64,000 nucleotides of DNA from Turnera subulata (taxonomy: Eukaryota; Streptophyta; Magnoliopsida; Malpighiales; Passifloraceae), in NCBI GenBank assembly GCA_028386065.3, contig JAKUCV010003222.1, positions 137,780 to 201,779 on the forward strand, given 5' to 3'. A model generated the notes under the pieces. It saw only the letters and a program-made list of their open reading frames with translations, made no database searches and was not told the origin of the DNA. This document shows, one piece after another, positions 46,465 through 57,860 of this stretch (position 1 is its first letter; every line of letters begins with the position of its first letter). Both the position numbers and the translations under genes were made by a program.

Positions 46465-46475
46465 TCTATATAAGG
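46465..46475 (+). promoter_or_regulatory. TATA box of the small gene at 46,570
   Basis: TCTATATAAGG, a strong plant TATA box. A start about 30 bases downstream (near 46,500, in GATTAACCACAGCC) would leave a leader of about 70 bases before the ATG. Confidence 0.6.
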
Positions 46476-46569
46476 AGATTCGTGGGGTGGTGTTGATTAA
46501 CCACAGCCAAAACAAGAAGAAATTATAGTTTTGTTATTAGCTCCCCATTCAATAATTAATAGAGCTAGC

Positions 46570-46797
46570 ATGACAAGTACTCAAGTCAAACGTCAGGTGA
46601 GTGATTTTGTGGAGCATGGGTTTGATACAGCCCACAAGGTGGCAGATGTTGTGTTATTCCCTTTAGCCCCTATTGACGGTGTCATACATGGCACTGCTCG
46701 AGGGATCCTCAACTGGCTCACAGACACTCACCCTCATGAAGACCAAGCAAAGATGAAATCCTCCAATCCCACCGGAAGCCGCCCCGCTCACACCTAA
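46570..46797 (+). CDS. Small putative host gene, 75-aa protein of unknown function
   Basis: ATG at 46,570 and TAA at 46,795-46,797, single exon. The protein is MTSTQVKRQVSDFVEHGFDT followed by a hydrophobic middle (KVADVVLFPLAPIDGVIHG, then TARGILNWL) and a polar tail. There is no signal peptide. The family is not recognised and no function is assigned. Support for a real gene is the TATA box at 46,465, an AATAAA at 46,987-46,992, a position in the only transposon-poor stretch, and no stops. It could also be a chance ORF; a longer upstream reading without ATG is possible. Confidence 0.55.
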   Translation: MTSTQVKRQVSDFVEHGFDTAHKVADVVLFPLAPIDGVIHGTARGILNWLTDTHPHEDQAKMKSSNPTGSRPAHT

Positions 46798-46807
46798 GAA
46801 CCTCTAG

Positions 46808-46846
46808 CTAGTATCCCTGCTGGAGAGAAGCCTGCAGGGATACTAG
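46808..46846 (+). other. Perfect 13-bp hairpin in the 3' UTR
   Basis: CTAGTATCCCTGC (46,808-46,820) pairs exactly with GCAGGGATACTAG (46,834-46,846) around a 13-nt loop. It begins 11 bases after the stop codon of the small gene, so it would lie in its mRNA. Confidence 0.8.
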
Positions 46847-46986
46847 AGCTCTGATGCTAAGATTATGGTCTAAGAAATAAGACACTAAGGTATTGTGTAA
46901 CTAGTTATAAGGCTGCATGTACAAGGTTCCTATTACCCAATGCGGGACTGTCGTTTGTAATGTGATGCATAATGTATAATCCATAT

Positions 46987-46992
46987 AATAAA
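46987..46992 (+). terminator. Poly(A) signal of the small gene
   Basis: AATAAA about 190 bases after the stop codon, in an AT-rich context. The placement fits a plant 3' end. Confidence 0.45.
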
Positions 46993-47430
46993 GCATCCTT
47001 TTCACTGGCTTAAATAATGTGGTACTTCAGGGATGAGCACTTCCACCTCATTATGTTAATTCTCTCTAACATACCACAAAAATTATTAAAAGGAGATATT
47101 TCACCTTATGAAACATCCATATGCCGTCATAGGCAAAAGACCCACGCGAGTGTGAAAACCGGTCTAAAAATAGGAGTTTCAAGACCTTTCATTTTTCTTG
47201 GAGTTGTCATTGCTTCAAAGTTAATTACATTATGACAGGAGTTTCATTTTTTGTTGGATTTGCTAACCAATAGATAGCATTCTCATCCATAACTTCTGAT
47301 AGATGTCTTGTTTCTGATAACATCTTGTAACTACACTTATCTACTAATGACAATATATACACTTCAAGACGCCTATGCAAAGGCATCCTGGTATTCAACT
47401 TCACATGGTAGCGGGAGTAGGTGCTGTCAG
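46993..47430. other. Intergenic, nothing recognised
   Basis: No gene, repeat or motif could be supported between the small gene's 3' end and the next LTR. Confidence 0.4.
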
Positions 47431-48944
47431 TGTAATATGCCCAAAAGCCAATCATTAGATGATTGTATATAGTCATGTATGTACATTAAGGTTATTCCAA
47501 TAAATATATTTATGTGATAAACGCTTGCACATATTTATAACCTTAGAAAATTTTATATTATTAAATGTCCCTAGTCGATTATTATTATGGATGGGTTGTA
47601 ATAATAAATTAAGACTAGCGTATGTTGAGAATTATATGAGATATGAATTCTACATACGGGTACAAGTTAGAGAACTTGTGGTCTGGACTGACCCGACATA
47701 AGAACACTACATGGAACGTTATATGATTGTCATTAGTGGTTCTTATATGTATTATCCTTAGACCTGAGATCATCAAGGTTCCCAACATGTGAGTCATATA
47801 TTTTGATATTACTCTTGGCTATTCATAACTGAGTAGACCTCATTGTAATCATTGGGTATATGATATAATGTGTAGTGAGTTTTGTATGATCAAGATGGAA
47901 TTCGTCCAACCCATATAACGGGTATATTATCAGTTGGGCCTCTTGATAGAGTTGAACTGTAAATGCATGACCATGCTCGGATTATGTGATATAGTGATAT
48001 CATTAGTATCCGCTTTACACAGTTAACTCGAGGATCAAGAAACTTAGATTAAACATATACAAGATTGACGTATTCCATGTCTCATGTTTGTTCTTGATAA
48101 TGGGACGAAAGGACGATGACATGTTCCGAGGCATAGTGAATCAGTACTGATCTTGTCGTTTGGGTAGCAATGATGTGTTGCTAGACGTCGCTCACTGTCT
48201 ATAATTGTAAATGAGTTTACAATTATTGCCAAACGTTACAAGTGCCTACAGGGTCACACACTTAGAACTGTTGATTCGAGCAGGTGGTTGAACTATGGTT
48301 GGACCGTAGTTCGACCAGGTGGGTGGACCGTGGTTGGACTGTGGTTAAACCAGGGTCGTTTTGGATTGCTTTGGTTCACTAATTGTCTGAATTATTAAAC
48401 CAGATTGATTCCATGTGATGTGTAAACCCACTAAGAGATAATGGAGACATGAATAGACAAAAGCCAAATCATGAGGGGCCAAGGGTGTTGGCCATTGTCT
48501 CATGCTTTTGTTGAGTAGGATTAGTGTATGCATAATTAGATTATGCTTGTGAGTTCATTCATTCTGGTTTTGAGACTTGAGAGAGTTTTTCCAGACTTGT
48601 AAGAACACACACACACACCCCTTTCTTTGAGAAAGAAAGAAAACATCACAAACACAAGTTCTAGCTCCCGGAAATCTGTAGCTAGCACTGTTGTTCGGGA
48701 GTGCTCGAGTTAGTGATCATGAGATGGTTACTAACAGTCATCAACGGTTCGTGTGGATACCGTAGAGGAGTCGCACTTCTGTCTGGTTCTTGCTATTTCG
48801 TATCATCAGTTGAGTGAAAGATCTCAACCAAACCTGGTACGAAATTTTGTTATTCGGTTTACTCTGTTTCACATGGATCCTCCATGAGTACCGGGTCTTT
48901 CCGCTGCATTTTGATTGTCAAGTTTGCATGCCCAGTTACTTACA
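47431..48944 (+). repeat. Copia 2 5' LTR
   Basis: Starts TGTAATATGCCCAAAAGCC, a beginning seen in several plant copia LTRs, and ends ACTTACA just before the PBS. The left boundary is inferred because the 3' LTR is outside the window. Near 48,281-48,356 a GGTTGGACCGTGG-like motif is repeated in both orientations. Confidence 0.65.
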
Positions 48945-48945
48945 G

Positions 48946-48958
48946 TGGTAGCGGAGCC
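48946..48958 (+). promoter_or_regulatory. Copia 2 primer-binding site
   Basis: TGGTAGCGGAGCC one base after the LTR, a variant of the initiator-Met-type site TGGTATCAGAGCC. Confidence 0.7.
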
Positions 48959-49228
48959 TCTTGTGAAACGCTAAACCGAATTAGATGTTCATTTTAGTAT
49001 ATGTGATATGTTGAATTCATTTGCATATGTGATATGTTGAATTTCAATTTTGTATACATGATACATGTTTAGGTTGGTGTTTGTAAAAAGTGTTTTGACA
49101 ACGAGTACTTGATTGGTAAGTGATATCAATCAAGGTGTTCTTGGCAGTAAGTCGAATGAGTTCGACAAGGAAAAATCGATTGTCAGTTTTTGTATAGAAC
49201 GATTGTCGTTCTAGTACAGCAATGCCAA

Positions 49229-49843
49229 AACATCGATGTTCGTGAGACAAACATCGATGTTCACATGAGTTTTGCCTTGGCTGAATCTTCAAAACATCGA
49301 TGTTGTGTGACAAAAATCGATGTTCTAATGAAGATTGGCTTTGGCAGAATCTTGAAACATCGATGTTCAAGAGTTAAACAACGATGTTCTAGAGCACTGC
49401 CAAATTAGTTTGAGATTCCCGAATTCTCAAACATCGATGTTTAAGTTCAACATCGATGTTCATGAGTTTAAAAGTTAGACATCGATGTTTAAAAGTTAGA
49501 CATCGATGTTTAAAACTACTGCCAGAAATCTTGAACTTCCAGAACTTCAAGACATCGATGTTCACAAGTTAAACATCGATGTTCTTGAGCTCTGCCAAAA
49601 GGTTTGGAGTTCCAGATTCTCACAACATCGATGTTCAATTGTTAAACATCGATGTTCATGGGTTCTGCCGAAAGGTTTGGAGTTCCAGAATTCTGAAACA
49701 TCGATGTTAAAAAGTAAAACATCGATGTTCAAGAGTCAGACATCGATGTTCAAGAGTTAAACATCGATGTTCTTGAACACTGCCAAGTAGTTGGGAGAAT
49801 CAGATTCTCAAAACATCGATGTTCAAAGTTAGACATCGATGTT
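49229..49843 (+). repeat. Array of about 20 copies of a 12-bp palindrome in the copia 2 leader
   Basis: AACATCGATGTT, a perfect palindrome, recurs about 20 times in 615 bp. Starts are near 49,229, 49,250, 49,293, 49,356, 49,430, 49,449, 49,572, 49,624, 49,645, 49,697, 49,718, 49,760 and 49,812. GACATCGATGTT forms occur at 49,478, 49,499, 49,551, 49,739 and 49,832. Two have one changed base (49,313 and 49,377). Copies mostly come in close pairs with about 9-12 bases between, separated by spacers containing CTGCCAAAAGGTTTGGAGTT, giving a higher-order period of about 65-110 bp. Confidence 0.9.
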
Positions 49844-50412
49844 CTCATGTATTTTTGGCTTCCAAATTTACAAAACATCAATATATGATTTATCAAGAAC
49901 ATGCATGTGATGTATAGGAATAATATGTTGATGTAAATATTAAGTTCCTCTTGTGTTGCCTTCCTCGATAAGCACTCATCATTTCTTAGATCAACACTTG
50001 GTAGGTTTTGCCAAATCAAGGTGTCAATGTTTATCCGAGGAAGGTGCGACGGGATAATTGTAATATCCGAACTACTTATTGTGGGTTGAACTTAACTAGG
50101 TCATCTCAATAGGATTGAGGACTTAGAGGCAAGGAGTTGAGCTAAGTCTATGAGATAGACAAGAACAAGTGTTGTTCACTCAACTATCCAAGAGTTACAT
50201 GAGATGTAATTGACAAGAGTTGTCTACCTAAATAACTATGATATAAGTGATCAGCCAAAGCTGACTTATCTTGTAGTGAAATATGGATCTTGGCCTACTT
50301 ATAATCATCTTGATTTATGTAGTAGGAACATCATTTAATAGAATTCCTTGTTAAATGATTTATGTATACATGACTCTTATTTGTGTGAGTTGATCAATGT
50401 TGCAGAGTTATC

Positions 50413-51116
50413 ATGGCACAAAACACTAGTATACTATCACTGCGATCTGTCCTTGTGAAGGAAAAACTTAATGGGAATAACTTCCTTAAGTGGCATCGCA
50501 ATTTGAGGATAGTCCTCAAACAAGAAAAGAAATTGTATGTCCTCGAAGGGCCTGTTCCTATTGAACCGGCACCTAATTCTCCTAGGGCAGAAAGGGATGC
50601 TTACTAGAAGCATATTGATGATGCTTTGGATGTTGCATGCCTATTGCTTGTCACCATGGACTCTGACCTTCAGAAGCAACATGAGAACTTGGGTGCGTTC
50701 GATATGATCAAACATCAGAAAATGCTCTTTGAAGAGCAAGCTAGGCATGAGAGGTATGAGACCTCCAAGGCATTGTTCCAATGCAAGATAGCTGAGTCAT
50801 CACCAGACAGGCCTCATGTGCTCAAGATGTTTGGATACATTGAGAGCCTTGAGGGTCTGGGTTTTCCTTTGCAGAAGGAGTTGGCTGTTGATCTAGTCCT
50901 GCAATCGTTGCCGGAGAGTTACAGCCAATTTGTCATGAATTTCAATGTGAATCTTCTTGACAAATCCTTGTCTGAGTTGCTTAACATGTTGGGAACAGTT
51001 GAGCAACAGATGAAGGCAAATAAATCCAACAGCATATTGATGGTTGGAAATAGCCAGGGAAAGGGAAAAACAAGAAGAAGAAATCTGTCCAAAAGTTTGG
51101 TTCATCTTCTTCACAA
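50413..51116 (+). pseudogene. Copia 2 gag
   Basis: ATG at 50,413; NGNNFLKWHRNLRIVLKQEK is the family N-terminus. TAG at 50,605-50,607 replaces Gln in the family AYQKH. The middle reads LQKQHENLGAFDMIKH and VLQSLPESYSQFVMNFN. A frameshift near 51,075 moves the knuckle CFHCKKPGHWKRNC (51,153-51,195) into the next frame. It differs clearly from copia 1 gag, so the two are different lineages. Confidence 0.85.
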
Positions 51117-52600
51117 GTGCTGAAACCCAAAGGAGGTGTTGCAAAGGAAGGACAATGTTTCCATTGCAAGAAACCTGGCCATTGGAAGCGTAACTGCCCT
51201 ATTTATCTTGAAGAGGTGAAGAAACATAAGGGAAGTAAGACTTCCACTTCAGGTATTTTTGTTATAGATGCTAATATCTCTATCTCTGCATCATGGGTAT
51301 TAGATACCGGATGTGGTTCTCACATTTGTGTAAATGTGCAGGATCTGAGAAAGAGTAGAAGATTAGCAAAGGGTGAGATGGACCTGCGCGTTGGAAATGG
51401 AGCAAGAGTTGCTGCATTAGCCATAGGAACTTACTATCTATCCTTACTGAGTGGTTTGGTTTTAGAACTTGACGATTGTTATTATGTACCTACCATAAGC
51501 AGGAATTTGATTTCTGTTTCTTGTCTGGACAAGAAAGGTTTTTCATTCGTAATAAAGAACAATTGTTGTTCTATATGTTTCAATGATATTTATTATGGTG
51601 GTGCATATTTAAGCAATGGTTTGTATGTTCTAAATCTAGAAACACCAATCTATAACATTAATACGAAGGAGGTTAGATTAAACGATTCTAATGAAACCTA
51701 TCTCTGGCATTGTCGATTGGGCCATATAAACGAGACTCATATTTCTAAACTCCATAAAGATGGACTTTTAGACAGATTTGATTTTGAATCATATGAGACA
51801 TGTGAGTCATGATTATTAGGCAAAATGACGAAGACTCCTTTTACTGGTAAAGGTGAAAGAGCTTCGGACTTGTTAGGTCTTATACATTCTGATGTATGTG
51901 GACCTATGTCAACACAGGCTAGAGGTGGATTCCAATACTTCATTACATTTACTGATGATTACAGTAGATATGACTATTTGTATCTTATGAAACACAAGTC
52001 AGAATCCTTTGAAAAGTTCCAAGAATTCAAGAGTGAAGTACATAATCAACTAGGCAAGAGTATTAAAATGCTTCGATCTGATCAAGGAGGTGAATACTTA
52101 GACCGAGATTTTCTTGATCATCTAAAGCAATGTGGTATAGTATCACAACTTACTCCACCAGGTACGCCTCAATGGAATGGTGTATCTGAAAGGAGGAATA
52201 GAACTTTGTTAGACATGGTTCGTTCTGTGATGAGTCAAGCTAACCTTCCTTCTTCATTTTGGGGACATGCATTATTAAGTGCTGCATTTACACTTAACCA
52301 TGTTCCATCTAAATCGGTTGAAAAGACACCATATGAGATAAGGAATGGGAAGCGTCCCAATTTGTCTTTTATGAGGATTTGGGGTTGTGAGGCTTTCGTG
52401 AGACGAGAAGCATCAGGTAAACTCGGCTTTAAATCAGACAAATGCCTCTTGGTGGATATCCTAAGGAAACTAAAGGATATTATTTCTATAATCCCACAGA
52501 GCGCAAAATGTTTGTTGCTCGTACTGTTATTTTTCTAGAAAGAGAATTTATTTCTAGAGACATCAGTGGGAGGAAAATAGAACTCGAAGAAGTTTGAGAT
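51117..52600 (+). pseudogene. Copia 2 zinc knuckle, protease and integrase
   Basis: Knuckle CFHCKKPGHWKRNC, protease WVLDTGCGSHIC (about 51,294), pre-integrase LWHCRLGHINETHI. The integrase core has HSDVCGP, RSDQGGEYLD and NGVSERRNRTLLDM, so all three catalytic acidic residues are kept. TGA at 51,810-51,812 replaces Cys in the family CESCLLGK. A frameshift near 52,450 (KCLLVD for KCL.VGYP) and a stop near 52,596 break it further. Confidence 0.85.
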
Positions 52601-54030
52601 ATAGAGGCTTGAGATGGAACAAGGACAGGAACCACAAGTTGTTGTGGGTGAGAATCCTGTACCTGTAACACATAGACCGCGTAGGACTGATAGGACTCGG
52701 TATGAGCCTGAGAGATATGGATTTCTAATGACTCATATTGGAGACGTGATGCTCATAGATGAGGATGAGCCCACTTCCTATCAGCAAGCTATTACGGGTC
52801 CAGACTCTAAGAAGTGGCTAGAAGCCATGAATTCGGAGATGGAATCCATGTACGAAAACAAGGTATGGACCTTGGTTGATCCACCTGAAGGGGTAAAACC
52901 CATAGGTGCAAAAGGGTCTTTAAGAAAAAGACCGACATAGATGGTAATGTGATTACCTTTAAAGGGCGATTGGTTGCGAATGGTTTCAAGCAAGTTCATG
53001 GTATTGACTATGATGAAACTTTCTTGCCAGTTGCCATGGTTAAATCCATCTGGATTCTATTGGCTATGGCAGCATACCATGATTATGAGATATGGCAAAT
53101 GGATGTCAAAATTGCTTTCCTTAATGGAAATCTTTTAGAGGATATGTACATGACACAACCTGAATGTTTTGTCACTCCAGAGAATGCTAATAAGGTATGC
53201 AAATTGCAGAGATCCATTTATGGATTGAAGCATGCTTCTAGGAGTTGAAATCTTCGTTTTAATGATGTAATCAAACTGTTTGGTTTCATTAAGAACGAAG
53301 ATGAGCCATGTGTTTACAAGAAGGTTAGTGGGAGCACTATTGTTTTTCTTGTTATTGTATGTTGACGACATTCTTCTCATTGGGAATGATATTCCAACAC
53401 TACAGTCTGTAAAGCCTTGGTTAGGAAAGAATTTCTCCATGAAAGACTTAGGAGAAGCTGCCTACGTGCTAGGTATAAAGATCTATAGAGATAGATCCAA
53501 AAGGCTTCTTGGGCTAACTCAAAGTACATATATTGACAAGGTGCTAAAGAGGTTTAGCATGCAAGATTCCAAGAAAGGTTTCTTGCCCATGTCATACGGC
53601 ATATCTCTCTCAAAGAATCAATGTCCTAGTACATCTAAGGAGAGAGAGCGAATGAGTAAGAATCCTTATGCATCAGCAATAGGATCTATTATGTATGTCA
53701 TGCTATGTACTCGACCGGATCTCGCATATGCTTTGAGTGTCACAAGCAGATATCAATCTGATCCCGGTGAAGGTCACTGGACAACGGTTAGGAACATCCT
53801 TAAGTACTTGAGAAGGACTAAGGATGCATTCCTTGTATACGGAAGCGTTGATGAGCTTGTTGTAAAGTGTTACACAGATGCTAGCTTCCAAATCGACAGG
53901 GATGACTTTAGATCGCAGTCAGGTTATGTGTTTTATCTTGGAGGTGATGCTGTTTGCTGGAAGAGTTCCAAGCAAGAAACAGTTGCCAACTCTACAGCTG
54001 AGGCTGTGCAAAGTTCCTTCCGAGAACTAT
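52601..54030 (+). pseudogene. Copia 2 reverse transcriptase and partial RNase H
   Basis: Frames 52,614-52,940, 52,949-53,248 and 53,280-54,030 together give RT: KKWLEAMNSEMESMYENKVW, FKGRLVANGFKQVHGIDYDE, WQMDVKIAFLNGNL and LLYVDDILLIGND. Breaks are a frameshift near 52,910, a stop at 53,246 and a frameshift near 53,335. RNase H reaches NSTAEA, then jumps to a sequence just before YVADPLTK. About 80 codons of the RNase H core are deleted around 54,005, before the long-LTR element. Confidence 0.85.
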
Positions 54031-57000
54031 TGAAACGCCCCGACCCGTATTTACCGTACACAGTAAACACGTGCCGGAACTATGACAACCCAACCCAATA
54101 AAGCCCAACAAACAGTGTGTAAATCAATAAATTGGCCAACGGCCCAATAACAAAACTGAAAACCGGCCCTTCGGCCCAACATGGTACTCGTCACCCGAAC
54201 CCTGGGGACATCAACAACAACAACCATCCGGCCCAACGGCCCAATCACAACATACACACAGCAGTAAACTCAACAATTTGTACAGTAGAAAACTCAACAA
54301 TTTGCACAGCATTCGGGTACGTTCCTGCACTACAAACAACTCATCCTACGGGATGAAACCCCGCAGGAGAGGGGTGAGTCCCAAGCGCTCACCGACGAAA
54401 GATAAACAGTGATATATAATCAACCATAATACTTACGAAGTAATACAACCATCTAACAGAAAAAAAAAAAAACTAACACTCAACAACAAAGCAGAGGAAT
54501 CCAACAACAAACAGCACGACAGAGGAAACTTATTAAATCATATCAAGCACATCATAATCAATACTGAACCAAGACCCAAAGATTACTTATTTTTATTACC
54601 AATTTTATCTTTCGGGCCCCGTCACTGGACAAGCTAGGGTCGTACCTGGTTATTAACTAATTCTGGATGCCAGGCCCCACCACAATCCGGGATCAACATC
54701 CCCATATCTCAAATCCGGGATCAACATCCCAATATCTCAAATCCGGGATCAACATCCCAATATCACAAATCTGGGATCAACATCCCAATATCACAAATCC
54801 GGGGTCAACACCCCAACCAACAAACCCTCTGGCCATGACACCACAGAACTAGCCTCTAACCATCTAGTCGTACCACTACTTTCCAAGTGACAAATATATC
54901 ATCATCTCAAATTCCAGTTCGATCCATTACTCTTTCATCAATTTCCCAATTCTATTATCTCAGATTAATTCCACAGACTCAATCTCTTATCTCAAACTCA
55001 TGACACAAATTATTCAAAATTAACAACTCAACATAAATTCCAACACGTTTTACACAAATTTATCACAATCCAACGACGACATCAATAATTCCACAGCAAT
55101 CAAGTAACAGACAATAATTATTCCAGCTGATCAATCTAGCAGCAAAATACGCAAACAAAGAAACACATACAGCATTATGGGCACATATCAAGGTTTATCC
55201 ATCCTCACCTGATGTGTCTCTGAAACTGCTATCCGGTCAACCTCGATACCCTATATGTATACACATAGCAACACAATCACTTATAATGCAAAACAAATTG
55301 ATTATGCATGATACCGGTTTAGAAATTGTTACGCGGCTTGTCTTATACCAAGTCAAATTCCTATTATTTCCATGTTTTTCTTTAATATGAAATTAGCCTC
55401 ATTAAACGATGTACCAGTCATACTCGATCTTTAAGTTGAAAACCGAAACCGAGCTCCAAGCCGATATCCCAGCCTTTTGGCCCTTTGTCGATAAGGGAAA
55501 AACATAAACATATTAAAATACATATATATACACGTATATTTATACATAAATCGATACTAGATTAACGTATATCTAGTGTGACCATACTTATGCATATATA
55601 GTAGATAATTCCTACTTAACCATATATGTGTTTATGTGATAAATCAAGTTGTAACTTCATTATTTAGGTAAACATAAATTTAATAGGACATATATATATA
55701 GTCATTTATACATATGTGTTTATAACTCATAAATAATCATATTTATATATTTTTTTTGAGTTTACATTTGACATCTAAATCAAGTAAATAAGTATAATTG
55801 GGCCTTTAATTATCAACAGTCCAAGTATAAATTAAATAAACCGGATTACTATAGGTCTTTCTAATAGTCCAACAAAGAATAAAATTATAAATCGAATTAC
55901 AAAGCATAAATGGAATTAAGGGTTAATATTTGATTAATTAAATTAAATCTTTATTTTAATTTAAACAATTAAGAGTCCGGGCTCATTAACGTTGTTCGGG
56001 TTTCGTTATTAGAGTTCGGGGTCCGTTGGTAATGCATATATGTCACGGTAATATGGGCCTCCGCACGTTCGGCCCGTTTTCGAGTCCATGTGCAAACCGA
56101 GCCCAAATCCGCACCAAGGTATAAATCGAGTCCAAGGAATTACCCAAAGGTCAGGTTCCGGGCTAGCCGAAAAATTCACGGGGCTCGCTGGAAACTCGCC
56201 GGAATCCAGCCAAGGTACTGTTCACGGCAGCATCAAACACCCTCTCAGCCACTGTTCATCGACCCATGCTCGCTGTTACTGTTCATTGCCTGACCAAACA
56301 CCAATACCACACCACCGGAACAACAATTCGACCATCAACACACTCGCCATCATCACCATAACAAACAACACAACAACCCGCATCCACTGCAACACCCAAA
56401 TCCACATCCACCATAACAACAACCAAACACACCTCAACGTTAATCACCAATCCGTTTTGGAAATCGAAAGCCAAGGAAGAAGAAAAATTTAGAGGAGACA
56501 GCTTACCCAACTCGACGATGTCCTCAAAGGTTCAAACAGGACAGGTGCTCACGGCGGAGCAGATCGTGGAGCACGAGGGGAAATATGAGGAAGGGAAGGC
56601 GCGACGGCCTGTTGGCGCACCCACAGCAGCGGCGACCTCAATCCACGGTGGCTCGAGCACAGTTCCTCTAGTCGGTACACAGGCAGAGGACAGCGAGGAG
56701 AAAGAGACGGCGGCCACTGGTGGTCTCGGTGGTGCGAACGGCGTGGAGGAGGAGACGAGTCGACCGCGACTCGGTGTGGTGGAGGCTGCGACCAGAGGTG
56801 AAGGTGAGGAGATCGGGCCGGATCTTCTCGTCTGGCCGGCGACGCGGCAGAGGCAGGGAGAGGAGGAACTGAGGAAGGGGCATGGAGGTGAAGGTGTTGC
56901 GGTCGAGGGCAGAGAAGGAGAAGGAAAGCAAAAGATGGTGGTCTCGGGGAAGAAGGAAGGGGAAGGAGATGGCGGTGGGTGCTGGGCTGGTTGTGGTGGT

Positions 57001-57676
57001 GAGAGAGAGATGTGAGGAAGAAGAAGAGAGGACGGGGTGGAGAGGAAGAGTGGTGTGTGTGGCTCGGTGAGGAAGGAAGGAAGGAAATTGATGAGGAAGT
57101 AGATGAGAAAGGAGGAAGAGACAAGGGAAAAGATAAAAAGAAAGAGGGGGAGGGCCAATTAGTCACGGGTGGAGGCGGCTGAGAAGAAAGAAAAGGGAAA
57201 AAGAAAAGGAGAAGGAGAAGAGAAGGAAAAGAAAGAAGAAAGGTGGGGCCCGCGCGGCTGGGGAAAAAACCGGGAGAGAGAAAGAAATGTAACCGGGAAA
57301 GAGGAAGAGGAAGGAAAGAGGAGAAAGAAGAGTGGCCTCGTGGCAAGCCACATTCGGCCGGTCCGGATTCTCGTGTCGGGATCTCGTAAACGCTGGGATA
57401 CTCCCGTCTTTTCGTATTTTTCGTCTCGATTCCAAAAATACAACTTGGGCTCGGAAAATCCGATTAATTCCCCTGAACGTTGTCCAAGTCTCGGAACTGG
57501 AAACCGAGGCTCGGTTAGTTAGGAAGATACTCCCGAGCGCGGGAAAACTCTCGGTTTCGAAAAACAACTCCCGTTTTACCGTGAATTAATTACCCAAGAT
57601 TAATTCATCCGGTAATTCACTGTATAATGACCGTAACAGTCCCGGTAAAAATCCAAATTTTACCCGGGCTGTTACA
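54031..57676 (-). repeat. Tekay-like 3' LTR (minus-strand element)
   Basis: 3,646 bp. It lacks about 100 bp present in the other LTR near 60,423-60,520. A purine-rich plus strand (56,860-57,330) gives long open frames on both strands that are compositional. Confidence 0.85.
54690..54830 (+). repeat. 28-bp tandem repeat with hairpin core, five copies
   Basis: Units contain GGGATCAACATCCC, an inverted repeat with a 4-base loop (five base pairs). The last unit is GGGGTCAACACCCC, where both arms changed so that pairing is kept. The same array is at 60,880-61,015. Confidence 0.85.
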
Positions 57677-57725
57677 TTCTACCCCCTTAAAAAAATTTTG
57701 TCCCCGAAATTCCATCTTATCCGTG
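57677..57725 (-). promoter_or_regulatory. Polypurine tract and possible pol tail of the Tekay-like element
   Basis: On the minus strand a tract AAGGGGGTAGAA abuts the LTR start TGTAACAGCCC. Just upstream the frame reads like the C-terminal end of pol in chromovirus-type elements (a short FRGQNFFKG-like run). The tract role is well supported; the pol remnant is tentative. Confidence 0.6.
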
Positions 57726-57818
57726 GGTCCTACCACGATAAGCTTCTAGCACACTCTGCCAGGTATTTAACCTCAACATGAGATACCGCTTATACCCTTA
57801 AGCGACATCTCATCTGCT

Positions 57819-57826
57819 TATAAATA
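57819..57826 (+). promoter_or_regulatory. TATA box upstream of antisense ORF A
   Basis: TATAAATA, 35 bases before the ATG at 57,861. A start about 30 bases downstream would leave a leader of only about 10 bases, so the true start may differ. Confidence 0.5.
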
Positions 57827-57860
57827 CCAAACCTCACAGCTGAGACATTCACTCTCAGCC

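Noticed and set aside
49190..49760. Open frames across the palindrome array, and a CRISPR-like array
   Set aside because: Frames run through a 12-bp palindromic repeat and give repeats of HRCS or TSMF, not a protein family. The repeats are too short, spacers are related to each other, and the context is a plant retrotransposon leader, so CRISPR is excluded.
56532..57158. Long open frames on both strands in the Tekay-like LTR (also 62,743-63,783)
   Set aside because: They lie in a purine/pyrimidine-skewed stretch with few chances for stops, are open in several frames at once, and encode low-complexity Ser/Pro/Phe/Leu or Gly/Glu/Arg runs. The two LTR copies differ by frame-changing indels and stops.
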